Origin: a virus
IMG/VR virus record: IMGVR_UViG_3300032213_000828
Location: 1-29,453 of that record
DNA: 29,453 nt
Reading direction: 5' to 3' (one strand)
How positions within the stretch are numbered: the first letter of the stretch is position 1; every line of letters starts with the position of its first letter. The notes below the pieces were generated by a model. It searched no databases and had not been told where the DNA came from. It saw only the letters and a list, made by a program, of their open reading frames with translations. Made by a program: the position numbers and the translations under genes. Below are positions 1-7,170 of the stretch, piece after piece.

Positions 1-2
1 CT

Positions 3-1256
3 GTTTCTGGATTCGCTACACTAGACAATGTAGATCAAACAGGCGATGTTGTAACGGCAGAAGCAAGCATGAAAGCATTTGAAAGTTTTAGAGGCAATCT
101 CAGAGAGATGCATCAGCCACTAGCTGTAGGCAAAGTAGTTTCTTTTAAACCAGAAACATACTATGATCAAAAGTCAAAAGAGTTTTATAACGGAGTGTAC
201 GTTACATCATACATCTCAAAGGGCGCACAAGATACATGGGAGAAAGTTCTTGACGGAACACTTTCAGGTTTTTCAATCGGCGGAAAGATTAAAGAGTCAG
301 ACAACGAAATGAATAAGTCAACAGGAGAGACTGTAAGATTTATTAAGGATTACGATCTAATAGAATTATCAATTGTTGATTCACCAGCAAATGAAATGTG
401 CAACATTATATCAATTGAAAAGATGAACGGCCAACTTGTATTCAAGGGAATGGCTGCAGATGTAGTTACAGAAAATATTTTTTATTGTGAAGAAAGCGAC
501 TCTGTCTTTATCTCGACAGACAAAACATATGCTTCTCCAGTTACTGGAAAAGAAGCTACGCTTATTGGCTGGGTTGAAAGCTCAGACATAAACAAATCAA
601 AAGAGATAGATAAGATTCTTGCTTCATTCAAGAAGTCAAGAGTTCCGTTGCCTGGAATACAAACAATAGCAAAACAGGTAAACGTACAAGGAGGTAATGA
701 AGTGGAAAAACTAAACGTAACAGCTGAAGATTCAGCAGTAGTAACTGTAGAAACAGCAATCGTTGAAGAGACCGTAGTCGCATCTGATGCATCTGCAGTC
801 GAAGATGCACCAAACGCTGATAACTCAGTGGAAGATGCAGACTCTGCTTCTGTAGATGTCTTTAAGTCAGTTGATGCTCCTCAAGCAGAAGCTGCAGTTG
901 AAGAACCTGATTTTGCAAAAATGTTAGTAGACCTAAAGGGATTCTTTGCAGATACTCTTAGCAAGGCTACAGAGGCAAATGCAGTACAGGTTTCAGAAAT
1001 CAAAGAAACTGTAGAGACTTTTAGCAAGGGCGTAAATGCTCAAATTACAGAGTTAGCAGAAAAGCACAGTGCACTTAGTGCCGCTGTCACAGAAATAAAG
1101 GGCACCATTGATGGTGTTCAAAAGCGTGTAGATGCCGTAGAAGGCGATACAGCAATTAAGAAGTCCTCAGACCTTGGCGGGTCTGTTGCACCAGCAGTAA
1201 ACAAATCAAAATGGAACGGTTCTTTCCTCGGTTCCGTAAACGAAATATTTAACTAG
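3..1256 (+). CDS. Prohead maturation protease (XkdF-like) with scaffold-like tail, 5' truncated
   Basis: The reading frame is open from base 3, so the true start lies upstream of the window; the ATG at base 69 is internal. Numbering from base 3, the first ~110 residues read as a phage prohead protease of the XkdF type: an early GFATLDNVDQTGDVV strand, LREMH with a candidate catalytic His at residue 37, and SGFSIGG with the candidate nucleophile Ser at residue 91. Known proteases of this type cut scaffold and capsid protein inside the procapsid. A middle segment (~residues 150-215) is unassigned. The last ~185 residues are Ala/Val/Glu/Asp-rich and then helical, like a scaffold or delta domain. 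The major capsid gene follows 14 bases later, the usual order. Confident on the family, less so on the exact catalytic residues. Confidence 0.85.
   Translation, partial: VSGFATLDNVDQTGDVVTAEASMKAFESFRGNLREMHQPLAVGKVVSFKPETYYDQKSKEFYNGVYVTSYISKGAQDTWEKVLDGTLSGFSIGGKIKESDNEMNKSTGETVRFIKDYDLIELSIVDSPANEMCNIISIEKMNGQLVFKGMAADVVTENIFYCEESDSVFISTDKTYASPVTGKEATLIGWVESSDINKSKEIDKILASFKKSRVPLPGIQTIAKQVNVQGGNEVEKLNVTAEDSAVVTVETAIVEETVVASDASAVEDAPNADNSVEDADSASVDVFKSVDAPQAEAAVEEPDFAKMLVDLKGFFADTLSKATEANAVQVSEIKETVETFSKGVNAQITELAEKHSALSAAVTEIKGTIDGVQKRVDAVEGDTAIKKSSDLGGSVAPAVNKSKWNGSFLGSVNEIFN
688..704 (+). promoter_or_regulatory. Strong internal ribosome binding site and GTG start
   Basis: AAGGAGGT (688-695), a six-base spacer, then GTG (702-704), all inside the protease reading frame. 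The overlapping ATG at 697 is in another frame and stops after five codons, so the GTG is the only useful start. Confidence 0.6.
702..1256 (+). CDS. Probable nested capsid scaffold protein (internal GTG start in the protease gene)
   Basis: An in-frame GTG at 702 is preceded by a near-perfect Shine-Dalgarno sequence, AAGGAGGT at 688-695, six bases away. That is better than the ribosome site of several separate genes here. Initiation there would give a 184-residue protein that is exactly the non-protease part: an acidic Ala/Val/Glu/Asp-rich stretch followed by predicted helix with coiled-coil character (from DLKGFFADTLSKATEA to QKRVDAVEG). Lambda C/Nu3 and other phages make scaffold this way, from a nested in-frame start in the protease gene, so that scaffold outnumbers protease. 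What is seen is the ribosome site, the frame and the composition. Use of the start and scaffold function are inferred. Confidence 0.55.
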   Translation: MEKLNVTAEDSAVVTVETAIVEETVVASDASAVEDAPNADNSVEDADSASVDVFKSVDAPQAEAAVEEPDFAKMLVDLKGFFADTLSKATEANAVQVSEIKETVETFSKGVNAQITELAEKHSALSAAVTEIKGTIDGVQKRVDAVEGDTAIKKSSDLGGSVAPAVNKSKWNGSFLGSVNEIFN

Positions 1257-1270
1257 GGTAGGTAAATTAT

Positions 1271-2320
1271 ATGAGCAATGAAACATTAGAAAAAGCAATC
1301 GCAGCAGGCACAACAGCCTCAACTGGTTTTGCATCAACAGCAGGTGGAGCAGGAGTACACACAGCGTCTGAAAACGGCAATGGTGGTCTTCTAAATCCAG
1401 AACAATCAGCTCGCTTCCTAGACTATATGTTCGATTCAACCGTAATTGGAAAAGTCGCACGTACAGTTCGAATGAAGTCAGACACAACAGAGATTGATCG
1501 TATGTCAGTAGGAGAAAAGCTTGTTAAGCTTGCATCCGAAGGAGACAACACAGGTGTTAACTCAGCTGTAACTTTCTCAAAGATCTCTCTAACAACAAAG
1601 AAGCTTCGCATGGATTGGGAACTTTCAACTGAGTCTCTAGAAGACAATATTGAAGGTGCCGATCTTGAAGATCACATTGCACGTTTGATGGCAACACAAG
1701 CAGGAAATGACATCGAAGATGTTATTCTTAACGGTGACGAGTCACTTTCAAGCGATGCACTATACAAGTCATTTAATGGTGTTGTAAAGAAGGCTAAGAC
1801 CTCTGGTCGTGTAGTCGATGCAGCAGGTGCGGGAATTTCCCGTGCTGTATTTAACTCAGCGCTAAAGGCTCTTCCACGTAAGTACAAGCAACGTCGTACA
1901 GACCTTCGCTTCCTTGCAGGATCAAACTTGATCCAAGATTACTTATACTCAAACTCACAGAACATCCAGAATGTTACTCCACAAGATATTGCCTCTGGCA
2001 TTATCCGTGGTGATGTTCCTGTTCTAGGAGGTCCTGCAGGATATGTAGCTCCATACGCATTTGGTATTCCAATCGTTGAAGTTCCACTTCTTCCAGAGAC
2101 ACAGGCTGGTACATATGCAAGCCCATCAGGATCACACGGAGATGTCCACTTGACATTCCCTAACAACGTGGTAATTGGTGTAAAGCGTGACGTAACAGTT
2201 TACCGCTTCTTCTGGCCACGTAAGGACTCAATCGAGTACACAATGTATACTCGTGTTGGTGTTCAAATCGAGCAGGCAGACGCTTGGGTCGTTGTAAAGA
2301 ACGTTAAGGTTGCTTCCTAA
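1271..2320 (+). CDS. Major capsid protein (HK97-fold)
   Basis: A 349-residue protein placed directly after the protease/scaffold gene. It shows major capsid features: a Gly/Ala/Ser-rich N-terminal arm, GGLLNPEQSARFLDYMFDS, a long helix with EDHIARLMATQAGNDIEDVILNGD (the spine helix and following strand of HK97-type capsids), and a C-terminal beta-rich P-domain region ending in YTMYTRVGVQIEQADAWVVVK. It should build the icosahedral shell. All 17 arginines use CGN codons, unlike neighbouring AGA-rich genes, a mark of very high expression. The ATG at 1271 follows GGTAGGT with suitable spacing. A perfect 14-base palindrome, TTCCTAATTAGGAA (2314-2327), spans the stop codon, and a strong terminator follows. 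Confidence 0.93.
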   Translation: MSNETLEKAIAAGTTASTGFASTAGGAGVHTASENGNGGLLNPEQSARFLDYMFDSTVIGKVARTVRMKSDTTEIDRMSVGEKLVKLASEGDNTGVNSAVTFSKISLTTKKLRMDWELSTESLEDNIEGADLEDHIARLMATQAGNDIEDVILNGDESLSSDALYKSFNGVVKKAKTSGRVVDAAGAGISRAVFNSALKALPRKYKQRRTDLRFLAGSNLIQDYLYSNSQNIQNVTPQDIASGIIRGDVPVLGGPAGYVAPYAFGIPIVEVPLLPETQAGTYASPSGSHGDVHLTFPNNVVIGVKRDVTVYRFFWPRKDSIEYTMYTRVGVQIEQADAWVVVKNVKVAS

Positions 2321-2339
2321 TTAGGAATTAATCTCGGAG

Positions 2340-2370
2340 AAGCCCCCAATTAATTTTGGGGGCTTTTCAT
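2340..2370 (+). terminator. Intrinsic terminator after the major capsid gene
   Basis: A ten-base perfect stem, AAGCCCCCAA (2340-2349) with TTGGGGGCTT (2356-2365), closes a six-base AT loop. It is followed by a T-rich run (TTCATTTTAATT), the classic Rho-independent layout, 20 bases after the capsid stop codon. Confidence 0.9.
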
Positions 2371-2392
2371 TTTAATTATACAATGCTATAAT
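2364..2392 (+). promoter_or_regulatory. Promoter restarting transcription after the capsid terminator
   Basis: A perfect -10, TATAAT (2387-2392), carries an extended TGC just upstream (2384-2386). A weak -35, TTTTCA (2364-2369), sits 17 bases before it and overlaps the end of the terminator. The likely start site is near 2399, about 20 bases before the next gene. Confidence 0.65.
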
Positions 2393-2419
2393 GGTTTTAC
2401 CTAGAAAAAGGAGTAATAA

Positions 2420-2815
2420 ATGTCTTTTGACACATTAAAGGTCGGAGAGCTAAAAGCAATTGCAGAAGATTTCGCAGTTGAAACAGAAGGACTTAAGAAT
2501 AAGCAAGACATAATCGCAGCATTATCAGAAGAGGGTGTTACATACGAACTGTATGCCAAGACACTAAAAGATATAGAAGATGCAAAAGAGGAAATTGAAG
2601 TCCTTCCAGTATTTGATCCAAAGGCAGAACGTACAGAAGATACTGTACTAGTTAGAATGACAAGAGCAAACTTTAGGTATGACATTTTGGGCCACACTTT
2701 TACACAAGAGCACCCATTTGTAGCAATGCACAAAGATTCTGCTCAAGAAATTTTTGATATAGAGGAGGGGTTTCGTTTAGCCACACCAAAAGAAGTACAG
2801 GATTATTACGGCTAA
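2420..2815 (+). CDS. Small head-region protein with SAP/HeH-like N-terminus
   Basis: A 131-residue acidic protein. Residues ~5-38 (LKVGELKAIAEDF, then LKNKQDIIAAL) match the helix-extension-helix pattern of SAP/HeH domains, small DNA-binding modules often found between capsid and connector genes in phages. The C-terminal half (EDTVLVRMTRANFRYDILGHTF) looks like a short beta-rich segment. It begins at an ATG with a good AAAAGGAG site (2405-2412), downstream of its own promoter. A role in DNA packaging or head completion is plausible from position but not shown by sequence. Confidence 0.7.
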   Translation: MSFDTLKVGELKAIAEDFAVETEGLKNKQDIIAALSEEGVTYELYAKTLKDIEDAKEEIEVLPVFDPKAERTEDTVLVRMTRANFRYDILGHTFTQEHPFVAMHKDSAQEIFDIEEGFRLATPKEVQDYYG

Positions 2816-2830
2816 TCTTAACAACACAAA

Positions 2831-3811
2831 ATGGAAATTATAGTAGGAACAAATGCTCCAGTAAAGCAAAGAGTCTTTTGGAAAGGCGGCATATCCAAAG
2901 CAGACTCATTGCCAACAGTTAAGTTTTATGACATAACTGAAGACCCAGCAGTTGCTCCATCTATTAATCCAGCAACTCTTTTACACACACAAACAGCAGA
3001 AGAAATAGAAACAGACTTTGGAGTATACAGTGTATACCCACCATTGTCTCTTACAAATAGACCTAGATCATTAAAATTGGTTTGGGAATATGAAGTAGAG
3101 GACCAACCAGTAATAAAAGAGCATAAGTTGTTTGTAGTTAAACCATATACTGATTTAACTCAAGCAGCAGATGCATTAGGATTTGGTTTTGATCAATCTG
3201 ACCCAAATTATAGAACATTTGCAGATCTTACTGCTGCAGAACGCTATGCAAGAAAATTAATTGAAAACTACACAGGTCAACAATTTCATTTATATGATGA
3301 TGTAAATGTTGTATATTCTACTGGTTCAGATACTTTACCTTTGCCATATAAAATTAATGAACTACATGAACTTTATTTAAATGATATGCTTTTGATAGAT
3401 AACATTAACCATATAAATAATTTTGCTTTGCCAATTTTTATATCTGATAGTGGTTTTGGATTAAGAGTAGATAGATCAAAAGCTTTAGATAACATCGTTT
3501 ACTACGCTAATGGAATGGTCCCACCAAGCATTAATGATGCTGGAAGAGGCGTATTTATAAATGGCGGTACTTACAGAGTTGCTGGCAGATATGGATGGGA
3601 ACATGTACCAGACGAAGTAGAGCTTGCATGCATTGAATTAATGAGAGATTTTTTCTCTAAAGATAAAGAATGGCGCAATAAATATATAAAGAGCATACAG
3701 ACATTTGACTGGCAGTTCCAATATGATACATCAGCATTTAGCGGCACAGGCAATAACTATGCAGATCAGCTATTGTTGCCATATGTCACAAACAAGATGG
3801 TAGTTATTTAA
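2831..3811 (+). CDS. Head-tail connector (adaptor) protein with N-terminal beta domain
   Basis: A 326-residue protein. Residues ~1-110 look like an immunoglobulin-like beta domain (KFYDIT, SVYPPLSLTNRP, SLKLVWEYEVEDQPV). The middle holds the gp6-like connector signature FADLTAAERYARKLIENYTGQQF, then strands around TLPLPYKINELHELYLND, and near the end a helix VPDEVELACIELMRDFFSKDKEWR. This fits the adaptor ring that binds the portal. The ATG lacks a recognisable Shine-Dalgarno sequence and lies 15 bases after the previous stop, so translation may depend on coupling. Arginine is encoded by AGA in 11 of 13 cases. The N-terminal extension is unusual for gp6-type adaptors, which are often shorter. 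Confidence 0.75.
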   Translation: MEIIVGTNAPVKQRVFWKGGISKADSLPTVKFYDITEDPAVAPSINPATLLHTQTAEEIETDFGVYSVYPPLSLTNRPRSLKLVWEYEVEDQPVIKEHKLFVVKPYTDLTQAADALGFGFDQSDPNYRTFADLTAAERYARKLIENYTGQQFHLYDDVNVVYSTGSDTLPLPYKINELHELYLNDMLLIDNINHINNFALPIFISDSGFGLRVDRSKALDNIVYYANGMVPPSINDAGRGVFINGGTYRVAGRYGWEHVPDEVELACIELMRDFFSKDKEWRNKYIKSIQTFDWQFQYDTSAFSGTGNNYADQLLLPYVTNKMVVI

Positions 3812-3812
3812 G

Positions 3813-4241
3813 ATGAACAACCTAGTTGATTCTATTTTCAATATGAAGGTAGATGTATATCTGCAAGAAGATTACCAGGACACAAACACTGGTGCTATCA
3901 AAAAGTCTTGGATATACCAGAAGACAATCCCCTGCTTTGCAAAAGGAATAATATCTAATTCATCTACTGCAAGAAGCGGAGACAACAGGTCTATATCAAC
4001 TAAATATGAGAATACTCAAACTATAGAAATTAGAACTCAGACACCAATTACATACAGACAAAAGGTAACTAACATTAAAGATTCTTCTAACAATGTAATC
4101 TGGTTTGAATTAAACTATCCAAATGACACACCAACAGTATTTGAGATAGTAAGCTCAACACCAATCACAGACCCGTTTGGAACACTTATGGCATATAATT
4201 CAATTGCCAAAAGGTCGGAGAACCAGATAATTGGAGACTAA
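3813..4241 (+). CDS. Head-tail stopper / head closure protein
   Basis: A 142-residue beta-rich protein between the connector and the neck gene. The N-terminal pattern MKVDVYLQEDYQDTNTGAIKKSW, the central EIRTQTPITYRQKV, and FEIVSSTPITDPFGTLMAYN resemble the beta-barrel head-closure proteins (SPP1 gp16 or HK97 gp8 class) that plug the portal and dock the tail. The ATG starts two bases after the previous stop. The 3' end overlaps the next gene by 11 bases. Assignment rests on size, beta character and position. Confidence 0.6.
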   Translation: MNNLVDSIFNMKVDVYLQEDYQDTNTGAIKKSWIYQKTIPCFAKGIISNSSTARSGDNRSISTKYENTQTIEIRTQTPITYRQKVTNIKDSSNNVIWFELNYPNDTPTVFEIVSSTPITDPFGTLMAYNSIAKRSENQIIGD

Positions 4242-5025
4242 CGGAGTAGCACTATTACAAGCAGCTTCTGGCTTAGAAAGATTAATGGTCGGTTCATCTG
4301 CTGCTGGAGTTGTAAAAGATAGTAACGTGGCACAAATATCTGCATTCTTATATTACCAGGCTAATGTTGCAGCAAAGCTTACTTCTAACAAAGCATTTCA
4401 AAGACTTTTTAAGACTACAATATTCAATCAGATAGATCAGGACTTTGGTTTATTCATAGACTCACAGGCTCGCACAAAGCCAAAATCACTCCACCATGTA
4501 TACGAGTGGAATAAGACTGGGCAAACTACTAGCAGACTATTTAAATTAAATAGAATAGACTCAACTGGACTTACATTTAAAATAAATTACAACTTAAAAC
4601 TATCTAAATCCTCTGTTCCTACAAAAAATAGAAAGCAGAAAAGCAGATATGTTTTTGCAAACAAAGCTGAAGTAATGGAAAAGGGAATGCCAATTATTAT
4701 TAGGCCGAAATCAGCCGAAAGACTTGTATTCGAGATAGACGGCGAAGCAGTATTTATGCCAAAGGGTAAGTCAGTTACAGTAAGAAGCCCAGGCGGTAGA
4801 GCATCTACTAATCAATTTGATCTTGCATATAGTAGATATTTTAGCGGTCCTATGGTATCTCATTCTATTAAGGCTTCTGGATTTCAAAATATATTTGGAT
4901 CTAAGTTTGAAAAGGCAATAAGAGTTCCTTCTTCTATATCCAAGGTGCGTTATTCTTTTAGTCCAGGTACAATTAGACTACAGGCGGACTCAGCATTAAC
5001 TGAACAATTTGGAGGAGCAGCATAA
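4231..5025 (+). CDS. Neck / tail completion protein (HK97 gp10-like)
   Basis: A 264-residue basic protein at the position of the HK97 gp10-type tail-completion protein. It has an N-terminal helical part (SNVAQISAFLYYQANVAAKL), SRLFKLNRIDSTGLTFKINY, a central lysine-rich stretch, then VMEKGMPIIIRPKSAERLVFEIDGEAVFMPKG, a motif common in such proteins. The start is taken as TTG at 4231, overlapping the upstream gene, with CGGAG about ten bases before. An in-frame ATG at 4285 (residue 19) is the alternative. The gene ends with a TAATG overlap to the tail terminator gene. It is longer than many gp10 homologues. Confidence 0.6.
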   Translation: METNGVALLQAASGLERLMVGSSAAGVVKDSNVAQISAFLYYQANVAAKLTSNKAFQRLFKTTIFNQIDQDFGLFIDSQARTKPKSLHHVYEWNKTGQTTSRLFKLNRIDSTGLTFKINYNLKLSKSSVPTKNRKQKSRYVFANKAEVMEKGMPIIIRPKSAERLVFEIDGEAVFMPKGKSVTVRSPGGRASTNQFDLAYSRYFSGPMVSHSIKASGFQNIFGSKFEKAIRVPSSISKVRYSFSPGTIRLQADSALTEQFGGAA

Positions 5026-5531
5026 TGGCAAATTATAATATAGACGCAATGTATGAAATTAGAAAGCACTTATGGCAGGAACTAATACTAAATAGTTTAG
5101 TAGATCCTAATTCATACTATAGCGATAACCTAGGCGAAGCAATAATTCCAATTATCCCAGTTCAGCAGGCTCCAGAGATGAGTCAATTTTTAAGCGGCAA
5201 GACCCACATTGTTTATGACAAGATAGGGAGCACCTACGAAGAAAACTGGATGATATGTTGCGAAAAGATATCATTTACAATCTATTCAGTAGACCATGCT
5301 GAAATAAATGCCATTAGGAATATGATGATGGACGTATTTAGAAGAATGGACGATTCAGCCAAAGACTTAAATAGGTCAAGGTCTACAGACAAGATAATAT
5401 TCCACAATACTTTAATTGTAGACATGTCTCCCACAGAGCCATCCGAGGAGTTGGCAGGCTTTTTAGCCGCAGACGTAATACTAGAAGTTAAATACTCAAG
5501 AACAGTGGGGCCAAACGGTAGATTTGATTAG
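5025..5531 (+). CDS. Tail terminator protein
   Basis: A 168-residue protein starting in a TAATG overlap with the neck gene. Its alpha/beta pattern (N-terminal helix YEIRKHLWQELI; strands WMICCEKISFTIYSVD; helix HAEINAIRNMMMDVFRRMDD; C-terminal strand AADVILEVKYSRTVGP) is the fold order of gpU/gp17-type tail terminators, which cap the tail tube and join it to the neck. It is the last gene before a 123-base gap and the tube gene, where a terminator protein is normally encoded. Confidence 0.65.
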   Translation: MANYNIDAMYEIRKHLWQELILNSLVDPNSYYSDNLGEAIIPIIPVQQAPEMSQFLSGKTHIVYDKIGSTYEENWMICCEKISFTIYSVDHAEINAIRNMMMDVFRRMDDSAKDLNRSRSTDKIIFHNTLIVDMSPTEPSEELAGFLAADVILEVKYSRTVGPNGRFD

Positions 5532-5654
5532 TTTGCCTTTTGGTTGATTGTAAGATAAAATTATACCAAGAGGAAATGAGCCTAGCCAGCTTGATTTAAA
5601 GATTTAAAGTAAGTCAATATATATATATTTATTTAATAATGGAGGTAGTAAAAC
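5532..5654 (+). promoter_or_regulatory. AT-rich leader before the tail tube gene (possible promoter)
   Basis: A 123-base gap without a convincing gene. Possible promoter halves are TTGCCT (5533-5538) with TAAAAT (5556-5561) at 17 bases, or TTGGTT (5540-5545) with TATACC (5562-5567) at 16; neither is strong. There is a tandem eight-base repeat GATTTAAA (5593-5608), an ATATATATAT run near 5617-5628, and a good ribosome site GGAGGT (5641-5646) before the ATG. The gap fits a dedicated leader for a highly expressed gene. Confidence 0.35.
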
Positions 5655-6392
5655 ATGGCAAAGTATAACAATGCTAAAAATATTCTTGTTGGAGCTTCAC
5701 CGCTTTTCTTGTCTACTAAAGACATCACAACAGCAGGATACGTAGAAAACATGGAGCCTGGTTCAGTTGCAGGCGTAGCTTTCGAAAACGAAACTACATT
5801 AGGAACCCCAGCAGTTAAGACAGCAGGAAAGTCTTACACAGAAACTCTTAATTCAGACGGTACAAACAAGTTTCGTAACGTAGGTTACACAAATAACGGT
5901 CTTCAAATTACATACAACCCATCATACGGTTCAGTAACAGTAGATCAGCTTCTTGATACAGCAAAACTTTTCAAGGAGTCAATGGAAGTTATGATCGCAA
6001 CAGAAATGGCAGAAGGTACTCTCGAGAATATTCTAGCCGTATTTGGTCAGGGAACATCAACTTTAGCAAATTCAGGAACAGGTGCAGCTGCAAAGAGCAC
6101 ACTTGGTCTAGAAGCTGGTGCTCTTGGACAAGCTCCAAATGAGCGTCAATTAGTTGCAGTCGGTGCAGCACCACAAGGTGGTTCAGCATCAGCCGATGGT
6201 ACACTAGGTTTGATTACTGAGCGTGTATATTATGCACGTCGTGTTCTTTCTGTACAACAGTCACAGTTCTCTTTGGCTCGTAACGCAGCATCAACATTCC
6301 CAGTAACATTCCGTTTGCTTCCAGACGGTGCTAAGGTAGGTCAGGAATACGGACTAATTATTGACCGTATCCTTTCAACACACTCAGCATAA
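5655..6392 (+). CDS. Major tail tube protein
   Basis: A 245-residue protein with the features of siphovirus tube proteins: N-terminal MAKYNNAKNILVGASPLFLS, alternating strands (GLQITYNPSYGSVTVDQLLDTAKLF), an Ala/Gly/Ser-rich central loop, and a C-terminal strand TFPVTFRLLPDG with YGLIIDRIL. It stacks as hexameric rings to form the tail tube. All eight arginine codons are CGT, matching the codon choice of the capsid gene and arguing for high expression. It has its own leader, a strong GGAGGT site, and a very strong terminator after the stop. The chaperone and tape-measure genes follow in standard order. Confidence 0.88.
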   Translation: MAKYNNAKNILVGASPLFLSTKDITTAGYVENMEPGSVAGVAFENETTLGTPAVKTAGKSYTETLNSDGTNKFRNVGYTNNGLQITYNPSYGSVTVDQLLDTAKLFKESMEVMIATEMAEGTLENILAVFGQGTSTLANSGTGAAAKSTLGLEAGALGQAPNERQLVAVGAAPQGGSASADGTLGLITERVYYARRVLSVQQSQFSLARNAASTFPVTFRLLPDGAKVGQEYGLIIDRILSTHSA

Positions 6393-6410
6393 TTAATTCT
6401 TATTAATTAG

Positions 6411-6442
6411 TAAAACCCCCCTAAGAAATTAGGGGGGTTTTA
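6411..6442 (+). terminator. Intrinsic terminator after the tail tube gene
   Basis: A 14-base perfect stem, TAAAACCCCCCTAA (6411-6424) with TTAGGGGGGTTTTA (6429-6442), is closed by a GAAA tetraloop. The 3' arm ends in four T, and the 5' A run would make it work in reverse too. It lies 18 bases after the tube stop codon. Confidence 0.92.
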
Positions 6443-6445
6443 TCA

Positions 6446-6474
6446 TTGTATTGGTATTTCTGATATGATACAAT
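6446..6474 (+). promoter_or_regulatory. Promoter for the tail chaperone and tape measure genes
   Basis: TTGTAT (6446-6451), a 17-base spacer and TACAAT (6469-6474), with an extended TGA (6466-6468). It lies directly after the terminator. A start near 6481 leaves a leader of about 24 bases containing AGGAGG (6492-6497). Confidence 0.6.
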
Positions 6475-6504
6475 AATTAAGACGAGATCCTAGGAGGATT
6501 TAAA

Positions 6505-6837
6505 TTGGCAACAACAGTATATGATGTAGAAGAGATTCAACTACAAAATGGCGCAACCGTAAAGTTAAAGCCTTTAACAATTAAAGAGCTTAGAAAATTT
6601 ATGGCAGCTATTGCAAAGACGGCAGAAGTAACTACAGAAGATGAGACGCTAACCATCCTAATCGATGCTTGTGCAGTAGCACTAGAGAAGCAGCTTCCAG
6701 ATTTGGTAAAAGATAGAGACGCATTTGAGGATACTCTTGATGTTCCAACAATTAATCGCATCCTTGAAGTTTGCGGTGGCATTAAGATGGACGATCCAAA
6801 TTTGCTAGCAGCAGCGGTTCTAGCTGGTCAGAACTAG
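6505..6837 (+). CDS. Tail assembly chaperone, short form (gpG-like)
   Basis: A 110-residue product from a TTG start with a full AGGAGG ribosome site seven bases upstream. The N-terminus (EEIQLQNGATVKLKPLTIKELRKFM) and the helical body are typical of the first tail assembly chaperone of long-tailed phages. Together with the frameshifted long form it coats the tape measure protein during tail assembly and is not part of the virion. The stop at 6835-6837 lies 30 bases after a slippery heptamer, and the -1 frame stays open through it, as in lambda G/GT and many actinobacteriophages. Confidence 0.85.
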   Translation: MATTVYDVEEIQLQNGATVKLKPLTIKELRKFMAAIAKTAEVTTEDETLTILIDACAVALEKQLPDLVKDRDAFEDTLDVPTINRILEVCGGIKMDDPNLLAAAVLAGQN

Positions 6838-7166
6838 ATCTAGCTGCATTAGAAGGAGAAGTATTTCTAATAGGAAACTATAAGAATTACGAGGAATTGG
6901 AAGACAACCTTTCAATGCCAGAATTGATTCAAACTTTTAAATCTATGCAAAAGTCTGAATCAGAAAAAAGAAAGTTTTTGGCCGCAATACAAGGCGTAGA
7001 ACTTGATGGCGCCGAAGAGCAAGAAGAAAGCAAGAGCTTCGAAGATGTAAGAAGAAAGGCTCTTGGAATAACTGCAAGTGCATCTGATGTTGTTTCATTA
7101 CAAGGTCAGTTTGCTTCAGAAGCAGGGTTTGGTATCGGAGCGGGACTCGGATACAAAAAGGAGTAA
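6505..7166 (+). CDS. Tail assembly chaperone, frameshifted long form (gpGT-like)
   Basis: After a -1 slip at 6798-6804 translation continues through ASSSGSSWSELDLAALEG and LIGNYKNYEELEDNLSMPEL to the stop at 7164-7166, giving about 220 residues. The segment around the zero-frame stop (SELDLAAL, EVFLIGNY, then LSMPEL) resembles the conserved junction of actinobacteriophage tail chaperones and has no start codon of its own with a proper ribosome site. The TTG at 6897 is therefore not a real start. The C-terminal part is charged (EEQEESKSFEDVRRKALG) and ends GFGIGAGLGYKKE. In lambda the T extension recruits the tube protein. The tape measure gene starts five bases later. Confidence 0.82.
6798..6804 (+). 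promoter_or_regulatory. Slippery heptamer for -1 programmed ribosomal frameshift
   Basis: A_AAT_TTG in the zero frame fits the X_XXY_YYZ rule (AAA, TTT, G). A -1 slip re-pairs the two tRNAs on AAA and TTT. The -1 frame has a stop at 6783 and is then open to 7166. A possible downstream helper hairpin pairs GTTCT (6817-6821) with AGAAC (6830-6834), inside an outer GCAGC/GCTGC pairing (6811-6815, 6843-6847). Confidence 0.8.
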
Positions 7167-7170
7167 GTAG

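Noticed and set aside
628-1647. Several minus-strand open frames over the protease and capsid genes
   Set aside because: They are low-complexity (Leu-rich) or lack ribosome sites and lie opposite strongly supported genes; no minus-strand gene in the window has independent support.
5576-5599. Seven-codon frame (MSLASLI) in the tail tube leader as a regulatory leader peptide
   Set aside because: The AGAGG before its ATG is only two bases away, too close for normal initiation, and no attenuator hairpin follows.
6897-7166. Separate gene starting at TTG 6897
   Set aside because: No ribosome site; the frame is open back to 6786 and continues the upstream chaperone by -1 frameshift, with the conserved junction sequence.
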